Of a stretch of DNA of 63,054 bases, positions 50,791 to 59,072 are shown piece by piece. The translations under genes and the position numbers were made by a program. The notes under the pieces were generated by a model. The model ran no database searches. It was not told where the DNA came from and saw only the letters and a list, made by a program, of their open reading frames with translations. Location of the stretch: positions 1 to 63,054 of the forward strand of contig JAEYYX010000114.1 in the NCBI GenBank assembly GCA_023428245.1, read 5' to 3'. Source of the DNA: Pseudomonadota bacterium. Its GTDB lineage: Bacteria; Myxococcota_A; Polyangia; Polyangiales; Polyangiaceae. Within the stretch, counting starts at the first letter, position 1; each line of letters starts with the position of its first letter.

Positions 50791-50828
50791 ACTGACGCGG
50801 TCGGGGAGCTCAGTGAGCTCTCCGCCGA

Positions 50829-52103
50829 TCAGTCAGGATGGTCGTAGCGGAGGACGCGCGTGCCCTTGAGGCCCGGGATTCCGGACTCGAGACCCGCGCC
50901 GATCTCCGAGTGGGTGCCGACGACGGCGATGGTCAGGTTTGCCGGAGAGATGCGGCGCCGGACCGCTTCATTGACGTCCTCGACTGTGAGTTCGCGAACT
51001 TTGTCCGGGAAGCTCTCGAAGTAGCCGGGCTCGAGCCCATAGACCGCCTCTTCGAGGCGAAGCTGAACCCGTTTTTGTGCGGTATCAGACGAGAAGACGT
51101 GACTTCTGCGCAAGTAGCGCGCGGCCCGGGCGAGCTCGGCCTTGGTGATGCCTTGGTGACATAGCGACTCGATCATCTCGAGCGCGAGTGAGACGCAGGC
51201 GAGCGCGTCTTTGGCCTCTGGGAAGGTCCAGATGGAGAAGGTTCCTCGGGACCTGTCGAGGCTCAGGTAGCTATAAGCTCCGTAGGACCAGCCGCGTTTG
51301 ATGCGGATCTCGCGGCTGAGGCGGCCGGTGAAGGTCCCGCCAAAGATTGTGTTGGCGACGTGGAGAGCGACCTGGTCTTTGTCTTTCGGGTGAGCGCCGG
51401 CTCCGCCCAGGACAATTTGGCTTTGGCTGCGGGCCGGTTTGTCGACGAAGTAGAGATGTCGACCGGGTGGGGCCTCGGCCTCGGAGATGAGCGGTGGGGA
51501 GATGGGGCTGGTCTTCGTCAGGCGGGCAGCGAAGCTCTCAAGAGCCTCGGGGTGAACATCGCCAGCTCCGGCAATCAGCAGGTGGGGGTCTTTTCCGAGC
51601 GCCTCTGCATGACCCACCACGTCCGCGTGCGTGATGGCCTCGAGGCTAGTGCGCGTTCCAGCCGCGGGGCGACAGAGGGGATGGTCGCCGTAGACGTGAC
51701 GCTCAAAGGTCGAGAACGCGAGGCCGCGGTCGTTTTCGAGTCCCTCGTACCATTCGGCAAGACTTTCATCTTTGACGCGGTCGAACTCGTCTTCGAAAAG
51801 GCCCGGACGAGTCCAGGTGTCTTCGACAGCCTCAAGGTAGGCGTTGAGGTTCTCTGAAAGAACGGCGCCCCCCAGGCTCAAATGGGATTTTTGGACCTCG
51901 CCGAGCAGGCTGCCTCCGAGGGCATCGAGTCGCTCATTGTTCTCATCAGCGCTGCGGCCGCCCGCTGTGCGCCGCATGAGCCGGAGCGTCAGGCGCGTGA
52001 GCCCCTCTTTGCCCACTGGGTCGAGGAGGCTCCCTTCGAGGCGCGTTGTGGTCAGGTGCGCCAGAGGCAGGCGCCGATCGTGCTCAACGAACACCGCGCT
52101 CAT
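50829..52103 (-). CDS. M16-family peptidase-like protein, inactive subunit
   Basis: 424 residues. It has the M16 fold pattern (LDALGGSLLGEVQKSHLSLG, LENLNAYLEAVEDTW-type helices, then GGAGAHPKDKDQVALHVANT, FGGTFTGRLSREIRIKRGWS and YGAYSYLSL) but no HxxEH zinc motif, so it is the non-catalytic partner. It is coupled to the catalytic M16 gene by an ATGA overlap, the usual heterodimer arrangement. A cytoplasmic or periplasmic location is unclear; no signal peptide is visible. Confidence 0.88.
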   Translation of the reverse strand: MSAVFVEHDRRLPLAHLTTTRLEGSLLDPVGKEGLTRLTLRLMRRTAGGRSADENNERLDALGGSLLGEVQKSHLSLGGAVLSENLNAYLEAVEDTWTRPGLFEDEFDRVKDESLAEWYEGLENDRGLAFSTFERHVYGDHPLCRPAAGTRTSLEAITHADVVGHAEALGKDPHLLIAGAGDVHPEALESFAARLTKTSPISPPLISEAEAPPGRHLYFVDKPARSQSQIVLGGAGAHPKDKDQVALHVANTIFGGTFTGRLSREIRIKRGWSYGAYSYLSLDRSRGTFSIWTFPEAKDALACVSLALEMIESLCHQGITKAELARAARYLRRSHVFSSDTAQKRVQLRLEEAVYGLEPGYFESFPDKVRELTVEDVNEAVRRRISPANLTIAVVGTHSEIGAGLESGIPGLKGTRVLRYDHPD

Positions 52104-53455
52104 GACGCCTCCTTCGCATGACCGAGGACCACGGAGCGTGAGCTTTTGGTGAGATAGCGGCGCCCGACGCGCAGGAGATCGCCTGCGTCGAGCTGACCCA
52201 GGCGTTCTAGACGTTCGAACGCGGCCGCCGGTTTACCGAGGATGGTCTCATAGAATCCAATGGTCGAGGCCTTGCCGTCGGCGGTCTCGAGCCCCGAAAG
52301 TAGCGCCAGCTTCGTGCGACTGCGGGCGCGAGCGAGTTCCTCGGGGGAGAGAGGGCCGGCGAGGACGTGGTCGAGCTCCTCGTCGATGGCGGTAAGGATC
52401 GCCTCGGCACGGACGCCTTCGCGAGCAGCGGCGGAGAACTCAATGAGGCTCGGGTCCTTGTGGGGGCCGACGGTTCCGCGGATGTCACTGACGAGCGATT
52501 CTTTTCGCACCAGGCGCTTCGGCAAGCGACTCGCGGCGCCCCCGACGAGAGCCTCCATGAGAAGGCTCATCGCGACGTGATCGTCGTCGCCGAGGGCGGG
52601 CCCCTTGTAACCGATAGCGAGGCGATCGGCGCTGCTTTCGAGCTCGAGGGTTCGGACTCGCTCGTCGACCTGCGGCTGCTCGGGCCAGGTCTCTTCCATC
52701 GGAATCGGAGAGCTCGAGATCGGGCCGTAGGCATCCTGAATCATCGAGAGTGCCGAGCGCATCGAAAAGTCTCCGACCAAGATGAGTGCCGCGTTTCCGG
52801 GACTATAATAGGCGCGATAGAAGTTCATCAGGTCGTCGAGCGTGAACCCTTTGATGTCTTCCTCGAGGCCGATGGTCGGGATCTTGTAAGTGTGCCGCCG
52901 GAAGGCAGTTGACCACAGAAGTTCGTCGACCTTCCCATCGACATCGTCATCGACGCGGAAGCGCCGCTCGCTCAAGACGACGTCCTTCTCGGTATCGAGT
53001 TCGGCCTGACCGAGGACGAGCCGATGCATCCTTGTCGCCTCGAGCCTTACGATCTTGCTGAGCTGATCTTTCGGGAACGCTTCCTGGTATTGCGTGAAGT
53101 CGAGCCAGGTCGAGGCGTTATTGTCCGCCCCTGCCGCTTCCATCTGACGGTCGAACTCTCCGGGAGGGAAGCCCTCCATGGTGCCGAACATCAGGTGTTC
53201 GAAGAGGTGCGCGAGGCCGGTTTTGCCAGGATGTTCGTGGCGTGACCCGACCTTGAACCAGGTGTGGTAGGCGACGACCTTTGCGCTGGTGTCGACCAGG
53301 AGCAGGACAGAAAGCCCATTATTGAGGCGGAAGCGTGCGATCTCGAGCTCTGGGCCGAAGGGGATCGTTGCCTCGAAGCTGAGCGCGTGAGCGGGGGCAC
53401 GGGCGCTGAGTTCAGCGGCGAGACGAGAGAGCGCGTTCGGGTTTCGCTGCGTCAT
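52100..53455 (-). CDS. M16-family zinc metallopeptidase, catalytic subunit
   Basis: 451 residues from ATG 53455, which overlaps the lepA stop and has aaggg just upstream; earlier in-frame sequence belongs to the antisense of lepA. The inverted zinc motif HLFEHLMFGT (HxxEH) lies at about residue 78, followed by the third ligand region about 75 residues on (LDTEKDVVLSERRFRVDDD). The substrate-binding end is FMSLL-type with GGAASRLPKRLVRKESLVSD. M16 dimers degrade small peptides in a closed chamber. Operon order lepA, catalytic M16, inactive M16. Confidence 0.92.
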   Translation of the reverse strand: MTQRNPNALSRLAAELSARAPAHALSFEATIPFGPELEIARFRLNNGLSVLLLVDTSAKVVAYHTWFKVGSRHEHPGKTGLAHLFEHLMFGTMEGFPPGEFDRQMEAAGADNNASTWLDFTQYQEAFPKDQLSKIVRLEATRMHRLVLGQAELDTEKDVVLSERRFRVDDDVDGKVDELLWSTAFRRHTYKIPTIGLEEDIKGFTLDDLMNFYRAYYSPGNAALILVGDFSMRSALSMIQDAYGPISSSPIPMEETWPEQPQVDERVRTLELESSADRLAIGYKGPALGDDDHVAMSLLMEALVGGAASRLPKRLVRKESLVSDIRGTVGPHKDPSLIEFSAAAREGVRAEAILTAIDEELDHVLAGPLSPEELARARSRTKLALLSGLETADGKASTIGFYETILGKPAAAFERLERLGQLDAGDLLRVGRRYLTKSSRSVVLGHAKEAS

Positions 53456-55269
53456 CCCTTGTCCTTGTCGTCGAGGCGGAGCACTGCGAGGAACGCCTCC
53501 TGAGGCACCTCGACGTTGCCGACCGCCTTCATGCGCTTCTTTCCTTCCTTCTGCTTCTCGAGCAGCTTGCGCTTGCGGGAGATGTCGCCGCCATAACACT
53601 TCGCCGTGACGTCTTTGCGTAGCGCTCGGATCGTGCTTCGGGCGATAATCTTGGCTCCGATCGCTGCCTGAATTGCGACTTCGTACTGCTGTGCTGGGAT
53701 GAGCTCTTTGAGCTTCGAGGCGAGCGCGCGACCGCGGAAGAAGGCATTTTCCCTGTGCAGGATCGTCGACAAGGCATCTAAAGGTTCGCCGTTCACGAGC
53801 AGGTCGAGCTTGATCAAATCGTCTGTGCGGTAGCCGGCAAGCTCATAGTCCATGCTCGCGAAGCCCTTCGTCGCGCTCTTCAGCTTGTCGTGCATGTCGA
53901 GGATGACTTCCCCGAGCGGCAACTCGTAGGTGATGACGACGTGGTCTTGGGTCGCAAAGTTGAGCCCCTGTTGGATCCCGCGGCGCTCCTCGCAGAGCTG
54001 GACGACGGCTCCGACGAAGGACGCCGGAACGTGGATGTTCACTTTGACGATCGGCTCTTCGATCGACTGCACGTCGCCGGGCGGGGGGAGCTTCGACGGA
54101 TTGTCCACCAAGACGAGCTCGCCCCGCTTGGTGTGGGCCTTGTAGACGACGCTCGGCGCTGTAGTGATAAGATCGAGGTTGTACTCTCGCTCCAGGCGCT
54201 CCTGGATGATCTCCATGTGCAAGAGGCCGAGGAAGCCGCAGCGGAACCCGAAGCCGAGGGCCTCGGAAGTGTCAGGCTCGTAAGTGAACGAGGAATCGTT
54301 CAAGTGGAGTTTAGCGAGAGCGTCCCTTAATCCTTCGTAGTCCGCGGAGTCCGTCGGGAAGAGCCCCGCGAAGACCATCGGCTTGACCTCCTTGAAGCCC
54401 GGGAGGGGATCGGTCGCGCCGCCCGTGGCTAAGGTCAGCGTATCGCCGATCTTTGTGTCTTCGGTGGTCTTGATGCTTGCCGCCGCGAAGCCGACTTCAC
54501 CCATGCGGAGCTCAGTGAGGGAGGTCGGGTGAGGGGAGAAGCAACCGAGCTCGGTGATCTCGAAAGTGCGTCCGGTCGACATGAAGCGGACCTTGTCGCC
54601 CTTTTTTAGGACGCCATCGACGATCCGAAGCATCACCATCGCTCCCCGGTAGCTATCGTACCAGGAGTCGAACACGAGCGCGCGGAGCGGCCCGTCGGGT
54701 TCACCCTTCGGAGGCGGGATGCGCTCGACGACAGCCTCAAGCAGATCGGCAACACCGATGCCCGTCTTGCCGCTCGTCATCAGCGCACCGCTGCAGTCGA
54801 GGCCGATGACCTCCTCGATGTCGTGGGCCGCGCGGTCGACATCCGCTGAGGGTAGGTCGACCTTGTTCAGAACGGGCAGAATCTCGAGGTTATTCTCGAT
54901 GGCGAGATAGGTGTTCGCGACGGTCTGCGCCTGAACACTTTGGGTCGCGTCGACGACGAGCAGCGCGCCCTCGCATGCGCGCAGGCTCGAGGAAACCTCG
55001 TAGCTGAAGTCGACATGTCCGGGCGTATCGATCAGCTGCAGTTGGTAGATCTGGCCATCCTTTGCCTTGTACTTCAGGCGCACGGACTGGGCTTTGATCG
55101 TGATGCCGCGTTCACGCTCGAGTTCGAGCTTGTCGAGGAACTGTTCCTTCTTCTCGCGCGCTTCAATGGCGCCCGTCACGTCCATGATACGGTCGGCAAG
55201 AGTGCTCTTGCCGTGATCGATGTGCGCGATGATTGAAAAATTACGGATATGGGACGCGGCGGCAGACAT
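53452..55269 (-). CDS. lepA: Elongation factor 4 (LepA)
   Basis: 605 residues, normal length. GTPase motifs: IAHIDHGKSTLADRIMD, LELERERGITIKAQSV, DTPGHVDFSYEV and LNKVDLPSADVD. Later domains show GFRCGFLGLLHMEIIQERLE and the LepA-specific C-terminal domain with QHYEVAIQAAIG-like sequence (QQYEVAIQAAIGAKIIARST) and CYGGDISRKRKLLEKQKEGK. LepA acts in translation initiation and back-translocation. It begins a three-gene unit with the two M16 genes. Confidence 0.97.
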   Translation of the reverse strand: MSAAASHIRNFSIIAHIDHGKSTLADRIMDVTGAIEAREKKEQFLDKLELERERGITIKAQSVRLKYKAKDGQIYQLQLIDTPGHVDFSYEVSSSLRACEGALLVVDATQSVQAQTVANTYLAIENNLEILPVLNKVDLPSADVDRAAHDIEEVIGLDCSGALMTSGKTGIGVADLLEAVVERIPPPKGEPDGPLRALVFDSWYDSYRGAMVMLRIVDGVLKKGDKVRFMSTGRTFEITELGCFSPHPTSLTELRMGEVGFAAASIKTTEDTKIGDTLTLATGGATDPLPGFKEVKPMVFAGLFPTDSADYEGLRDALAKLHLNDSSFTYEPDTSEALGFGFRCGFLGLLHMEIIQERLEREYNLDLITTAPSVVYKAHTKRGELVLVDNPSKLPPPGDVQSIEEPIVKVNIHVPASFVGAVVQLCEERRGIQQGLNFATQDHVVITYELPLGEVILDMHDKLKSATKGFASMDYELAGYRTDDLIKLDLLVNGEPLDALSTILHRENAFFRGRALASKLKELIPAQQYEVAIQAAIGAKIIARSTIRALRKDVTAKCYGGDISRKRKLLEKQKEGKKRMKAVGNVEVPQEAFLAVLRLDDKDKG

Positions 55270-55313
55270 GATGAGGGGAGCGGGGCTTTCGAAGGCTCCG
55301 GTCGCTCGGGCTC

Positions 55314-55508
55314 TTACTTGCGACGCTGGGCAGAGTCGACCAGAGAAAGTTGCCCGGGTAGTTTCTCCGCGTGCTCGCGTAGGACCAGGTCGATGCCTTC
55401 ACGGATGTACACGGCGACCGGCACCTTCGTTCTCTCGTGCAAGAGATGCAGGGCGTCGTTCTGTTCGGGCGTGATGTAGACCGTGGTCGAGATCTTCTTG
55501 CGAGCCAT
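55314..55508 (-). CDS. Ribbon-helix-helix (CopG-like) protein
   Basis: 64 residues from ATG 55508, selected because gggagaa lies six bases upstream and the N-terminus then begins with the DNA-binding strand. ARKKISTTVYITPEQNDALH is a typical ribbon-helix-helix start, with helix A LHLLHERTKVPVAVYIREGI and helix B DLVLREHAEKL, then a short tail. A strong promoter-like element lies about 70 bases upstream. No toxin partner is adjacent, so it is more likely a stand-alone regulator than an antitoxin; close relatives are widespread in Myxococcota. Confidence 0.88.
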   Translation of the reverse strand: MARKKISTTVYITPEQNDALHLLHERTKVPVAVYIREGIDLVLREHAEKLPGQLSLVDSAQRRK

Positions 55509-55575
55509 TGCCGTTCTCCCGCGGGGGATGGCTCTTTTGGCGGGAGTCTGCGGTCCCGTCAAATGGCCACTCGTT

Positions 55576-55604
55576 ACAATAGATTCCAATACGTGTGGCG
55601 TCAA
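55576..55604 (-). promoter_or_regulatory. Sigma-70-type promoter of the ribbon-helix-helix gene
   Basis: On the minus strand: TTGACG (55604-55599), a 17-base spacer, TATTGT (55581-55576). The match and spacing are good and transcription would start near 55569, leaving a leader of about 60 bases before ATG 55508. Confidence 0.6.
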
Positions 55605-55802
55605 CGGCGAGTCCGAGGCGCCGGATTGCGTAACGGTTGGAAATGAAACAATAAATCGAATCGACCCTGAAGCAGGTCCAAAGCGGAGTGGTTGCTTTGG
55701 CAAAAAAAATTGCTGAAATTAAAATTTCTGATCCGGTCCAAGGTCGTTTCCCCGAGGGTGGCCATTTCCGCGAGTGACAATCGATGCTTACCTGAGGGGG
55801 CG

Positions 55803-56621
55803 ATGCTGTTTGAGCCGGGGAGCGGCGTCAGAACGTTGAAGGCAAGGGCGGGAGTCCGTCCTGCTGGACTCATTTGTTTGGTCTTCGGCCTCGGAGGGAT
55901 GACCCTTGGGTGCGGGGGCAAACAACAAGAAGGTCCATCGAACGCCGCTTCGGCGCACGTGCGTCGCTCGACGAAGATCGAGCTTGAGCCCTGCGCTGTG
56001 GAAGAAGGCGCTGGGCTGGACGCGAACGGGGATGGTCGAGCAGAGGTGGGACGGTCGTTGTCCAGCGGGCGCGAAGCGTGCCGGATCGCTGATTTGAACG
56101 GAGATGGACGTCCCGACCGCACGACGTTCTTCGATGGCGAGGGGCGTTTGCGCAGGGTGGAGAGCGACTTCGATCGAGACGGTCGCGTCGACGAGATCGC
56201 CTTGTACGCAGCGGGTGTCCTTCAAGAGAAACATCGCGCGACGCTCTTGGGCGGGAAGCTCGACACCTGGGAGCTCTATGAGGGGGGCGCGCTGGTCCGC
56301 ACCGAACGGGACAAGAACGGTGACGGCATCATCGACCAATGGTGGGAGTATCCGCGCCCTGGTTGTCCTTTGATCCATACGGACAGTGACGGCGACGGTC
56401 GTCCTGATCCCCACACGACGATCGACTACTGTCAGGCGACGGGCTACGTCCCGCCCGAAGAAATTCGCCCTCGCGCAGCTACAGAAACACGCTCCTTCGA
56501 ATCCGAGGGAACCCAAGTCACCGAAATTCGCGAAGTGTCGAGCGAGACCGAAGGTGCAAAAGGCGCCGAAGGAGCGTCTGAATCCGGGAGCGGTGCGGGC
56601 CAGAGCGGGGAGAAGCCATGA
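55803..56621 (+). CDS. Lipoprotein with DxNxDGxxD-type repeats (first of a pair)
   Basis: 272 residues from ATG 55803 with agggggcg just before it. Signal and lipobox: ICLVFGLGGMTLGC, Cys at about 35. The mature protein carries repeated acidic loops like EF-hand or thrombospondin type 3 calcium sites: DANGDGRAEVG, DLNGDGRPDRTTFFDG, DFDRDGRVDEIALY, DKNGDGIIDQWWEY and DSDGDGRPDPHTTID. A Glu/Ser/Gly-rich tail ends the chain. Upstream is an AT-rich intergenic stretch (about 55630-55730) unlike the rest of the window. The stop overlaps the start of the paralog at 56618. Confidence 0.8.
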   Translation: MLFEPGSGVRTLKARAGVRPAGLICLVFGLGGMTLGCGGKQQEGPSNAASAHVRRSTKIELEPCAVEEGAGLDANGDGRAEVGRSLSSGREACRIADLNGDGRPDRTTFFDGEGRLRRVESDFDRDGRVDEIALYAAGVLQEKHRATLLGGKLDTWELYEGGALVRTERDKNGDGIIDQWWEYPRPGCPLIHTDSDGDGRPDPHTTIDYCQATGYVPPEEIRPRAATETRSFESEGTQVTEIREVSSETEGAKGAEGASESGSGAGQSGEKP

Positions 56622-57283
56622 GATCGATGCACGGTCGTTTGCAAAAGCTCGCCGCCGCCCCACTGCTTGTCGCACTTCTGTCCGCCTGCGGAGAAAAGAA
56701 GGCAGCGGTGCCGCCGCCGAAGGTCGCTAGTGGCCAGCGTCAGGACGATCAATCTCGCTGTGCCGACACCGGCGGGCCCGACCGCGAGGTCTCAGAGACC
56801 AGCTCCACGGCCTCGAAGGAAATGAACGTTCGCCGCGTCTACGCCCATTCCGGGCACGGCGAGGAGCGCTCGCGCATCCTGATCTGCCGCGAGGTGGATA
56901 CGAACTTCGACGGTATCAAAGACGTAGTCCGGACCTACGACGACGGCGGCGACAAGCTCATGGAGCAGGCCGACTCGGACTACGACGGGCGCATCGACAC
57001 CTGGATCACCTTCGCGGGCTCGTATCCGACCAAGATCGAGGTTGATATGAACGGTGACGGTAGCCCAGACGTCGTTCGCCTTTACGTCGGGTCGCAGCTC
57101 GTGCGCGTCCAGCGGGATCTGAATTTCGACGGGGAACCGGACCAATTCGAGGTGTACAGGGGCGGCCGCCTCGATCGCATCGGCGTGGACGAAGACTTTG
57201 ACGGCCAGGTCGATCGGTGGGATCGGGACGAGGAGCTAGCTCGAGCCGAGCTCGCGGAGGCGCAGAACCGCGCCTCCGAGTGA
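56618..57283 (+). CDS. Lipoprotein with DxNxDGxxD-type repeats (second of a pair)
   Basis: 221 residues. Lipoprotein signal KLAAAPLLVALLSACG (lipobox LSAC). The same kind of acidic loops recur: DTNFDGIKDVVRTYDDG, DSDYDGRIDTWITF, DMNGDGSPDVVRLY, DLNFDGEPDQFEVY and DEDFDGQVDRWDRD. Loops alternate with a short aromatic strand, giving a regular repeat of about 28-30 residues, as in a small beta-solenoid or propeller. Coupled to the previous gene by ATGA, so the two lipoproteins are probably made together and may interact. Function unknown; calcium binding is inferred. Confidence 0.8.
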   Translation: MRSMHGRLQKLAAAPLLVALLSACGEKKAAVPPPKVASGQRQDDQSRCADTGGPDREVSETSSTASKEMNVRRVYAHSGHGEERSRILICREVDTNFDGIKDVVRTYDDGGDKLMEQADSDYDGRIDTWITFAGSYPTKIEVDMNGDGSPDVVRLYVGSQLVRVQRDLNFDGEPDQFEVYRGGRLDRIGVDEDFDGQVDRWDRDEELARAELAEAQNRASE

Positions 57284-57328
57284 CGGCTTGCCTCTCGCTC
57301 TCTTCCCGAAAAGTAGACCAGAACTTAA

Positions 57329-58558
57329 ATGGCCATCGTCCGAATCCAAAAGATCCTGGCGCAGGCGGGCGTGAGCTCGCGACGCGCTGCTGAACGACTC
57401 ATTGTGGAAGGTCGGGTCCGCGTCGACGGCCGAGTGGTCACAGAGCTCGGAACCAAGGCCGACTCCAAGGCCAAGATAGAGCTCGACGGAAAAAGGATCG
57501 TTCAAGATCAGTTCTGTTATGGAGTTATGAACAAGCCGCGCGGCATGCTCACGACTCTCTCCGATCCCGAAGGCCGGCCCACCATAGGCACCATCTTGAA
57601 GCAGGTCGGGCTTCGGGTGATTCCGGTGGGGCGTCTCGACTTCAACACGAGCGGCGTGCTCATTTTCACGAACGACGGTGACTTCGCGCAGAGCCTGGCT
57701 CACGCCAAGGGCAAGGTTCCGAAGGTTTACATTGCGAAGGTGCGTGGGGAGCTGAATGAGCGGGAGCTGGCGCGCTGGGCTGAGCGGATTGAGATTGACG
57801 GTCGAAAGACTGAGCCCGCTTCCGTACGTGCTCTCAGGCGCGAGGGCGGTCATACTTGGCTTGAGATCACGATTTTCGAAGGGAGGAACCGTCAGGTGCG
57901 ACGGCTTGGCGAACACGCCGGGACGCCGCTGGTCCGCCTCGTGCGTGTGAGCCATGCGGGCATCGACGCCGAAGGGCTCCGGCCTGGAGAGTGGCGCCTT
58001 CTCACGATCGACGAACTGAAGGCGCTCAAGGCAGCGTACGGAACACCGAAGAAAATCAGGGGCGTCGCGCAGGGACTCGCCCAGACTGACGGGCAACGAA
58101 ACGCAGCGGCGCGTGAGAAGTTCGAGAAGATTCGCGACAAGTGGCGGACTCCTCGCGCCCCCGAAGAGGATGGTTCACCCAGCAGAGGCGGCCGAAGTGC
58201 ACTTCCGAAGGGTCGCTCGCCCGAGCGCAAGACAAGAGACGACGCGTCCTTCGGGACGCGGGACCTGACAAGGAGCGCCCGTCCGGGCGAAGGCTCGAAA
58301 AAATTCGCGGAAACGCCTCGAGGACGAAGCTCCTTCGGTGCACCTCACCAAGCAGACGAACGTCCTCGGCGAGCTCCCCCGCGTGGTGTTTCGCCGTCGC
58401 ACCCGAGCGCAAAAGGGCGACCTCCTCGTCGCAGCGACGGGGAGGGCCCGGCTCGGCCGACGCGACTCCGCGAAGCGGGAGCCTCAGCTCGACCGCGTCA
58501 GGTCAAGCGGGCAGGCGGTGGATCAGGGTTCGGTCCCCGTCCGAAAACGCGACGATGA
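57329..58558 (+). CDS. rluB: RsuA/RluB-family pseudouridine synthase with long basic tail
   Basis: 409 residues, far longer than the usual 250-290. S4 domain: VRIQKILAQAGVSSRRAAER and LIVEGRVRVDGRVV. Catalytic domain: MNKPRGMLTTLSDPEGRPTI, GRLDFNTSGVLIFTNDGDFA with the catalytic Asp, and WLEITIFEGRNRQVRRLGEH. This matches RluB, which modifies 23S rRNA at 2605. From about residue 245 on, the protein is a disordered Arg/Gly/Ser/Pro-rich tail. The last 56 bases overlap, tail to tail, with the gene at 58503-58982. Confidence 0.88.
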   Translation: MAIVRIQKILAQAGVSSRRAAERLIVEGRVRVDGRVVTELGTKADSKAKIELDGKRIVQDQFCYGVMNKPRGMLTTLSDPEGRPTIGTILKQVGLRVIPVGRLDFNTSGVLIFTNDGDFAQSLAHAKGKVPKVYIAKVRGELNERELARWAERIEIDGRKTEPASVRALRREGGHTWLEITIFEGRNRQVRRLGEHAGTPLVRLVRVSHAGIDAEGLRPGEWRLLTIDELKALKAAYGTPKKIRGVAQGLAQTDGQRNAAAREKFEKIRDKWRTPRAPEEDGSPSRGGRSALPKGRSPERKTRDDASFGTRDLTRSARPGEGSKKFAETPRGRSSFGAPHQADERPRRAPPRGVSPSHPSAKGRPPRRSDGEGPARPTRLREAGASARPRQVKRAGGGSGFGPRPKTRR

Positions 58559-58982
58559 TCTTGTCGTGACCGCTGGTGTCGCGGACGAGCCCGTCGCCAA
58601 ACTTCTTGTGCTGGATCAGATCGCCTGCCGCGTACTCTTCGGACGCGAGGTAACGTCGGAAGGGACGCCCGCTCCGCACAGCGTTCTCCCACTCGGCGTG
58701 CGCAGAAACGCGGCTCTTGCTCGCGCCGGACTTGGTGGCGCTCGCACCGGACTTGGCGGCGGGAGAACGCTCGCGCGTCTTTCCGGCTGCGCGGGCGGCG
58801 GGCGCTGACTTCGGCGCGCGGTAGTTGTGTTCACTTCCGCAGGTCATGCAGATCACGCGCTTGGGTATGCCTTGGACCATCGCGACAACGCGGTGCCCCA
58901 AGTCGAGGCGGCACTTGGTGCACCAAGCGTCGATTTCTTGTCCTGCCTGGAGAGGCTTCCGTGTCAGAGGTTCTGGGCTCAC
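58503..58982 (-). CDS. Zinc-ribbon protein with CarD/TRCF-like C-terminal end
   Basis: 159 residues from GTG 58982; upstream in-frame sequence is the antisense of pepP. A C4 zinc ribbon comes first: CTKCRLDLGHRVV ... VICMTCGSEHNYR. A basic Ala/Ser-rich linker with short repeats (SGASATKSGASKSR) follows, then a small beta domain YAAGDLIQHKKFGDGLVRDT and DKIIVAFSDGDRTLIHRL, which resembles the RNA-polymerase-interacting fold of CarD or a KOW/SH3 barrel. Likely a nucleic-acid or transcription-related protein. The real partner is unknown. Confidence 0.7.
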   Translation of the reverse strand: MSPEPLTRKPLQAGQEIDAWCTKCRLDLGHRVVAMVQGIPKRVICMTCGSEHNYRAPKSAPAARAAGKTRERSPAAKSGASATKSGASKSRVSAHAEWENAVRSGRPFRRYLASEEYAAGDLIQHKKFGDGLVRDTSGHDKIIVAFSDGDRTLIHRLPA

Positions 58983-59072
58983 CGCGCGCGGCCAGTAGCC
59001 CGAGGAATGCGCTCCGTCAATTCGCGTGTGTGCGAGGGAGCGTTCGGCGCTCGGCCCTGCTATGAAAAGGAT

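Noticed and set aside
55697..55714. Possible sigma-54 promoter (TTGGCA ... TTGCT)
   Set aside because: The distance between the GG and GC elements is one base too long (13 instead of 12), which normally abolishes sigma-54 recognition.
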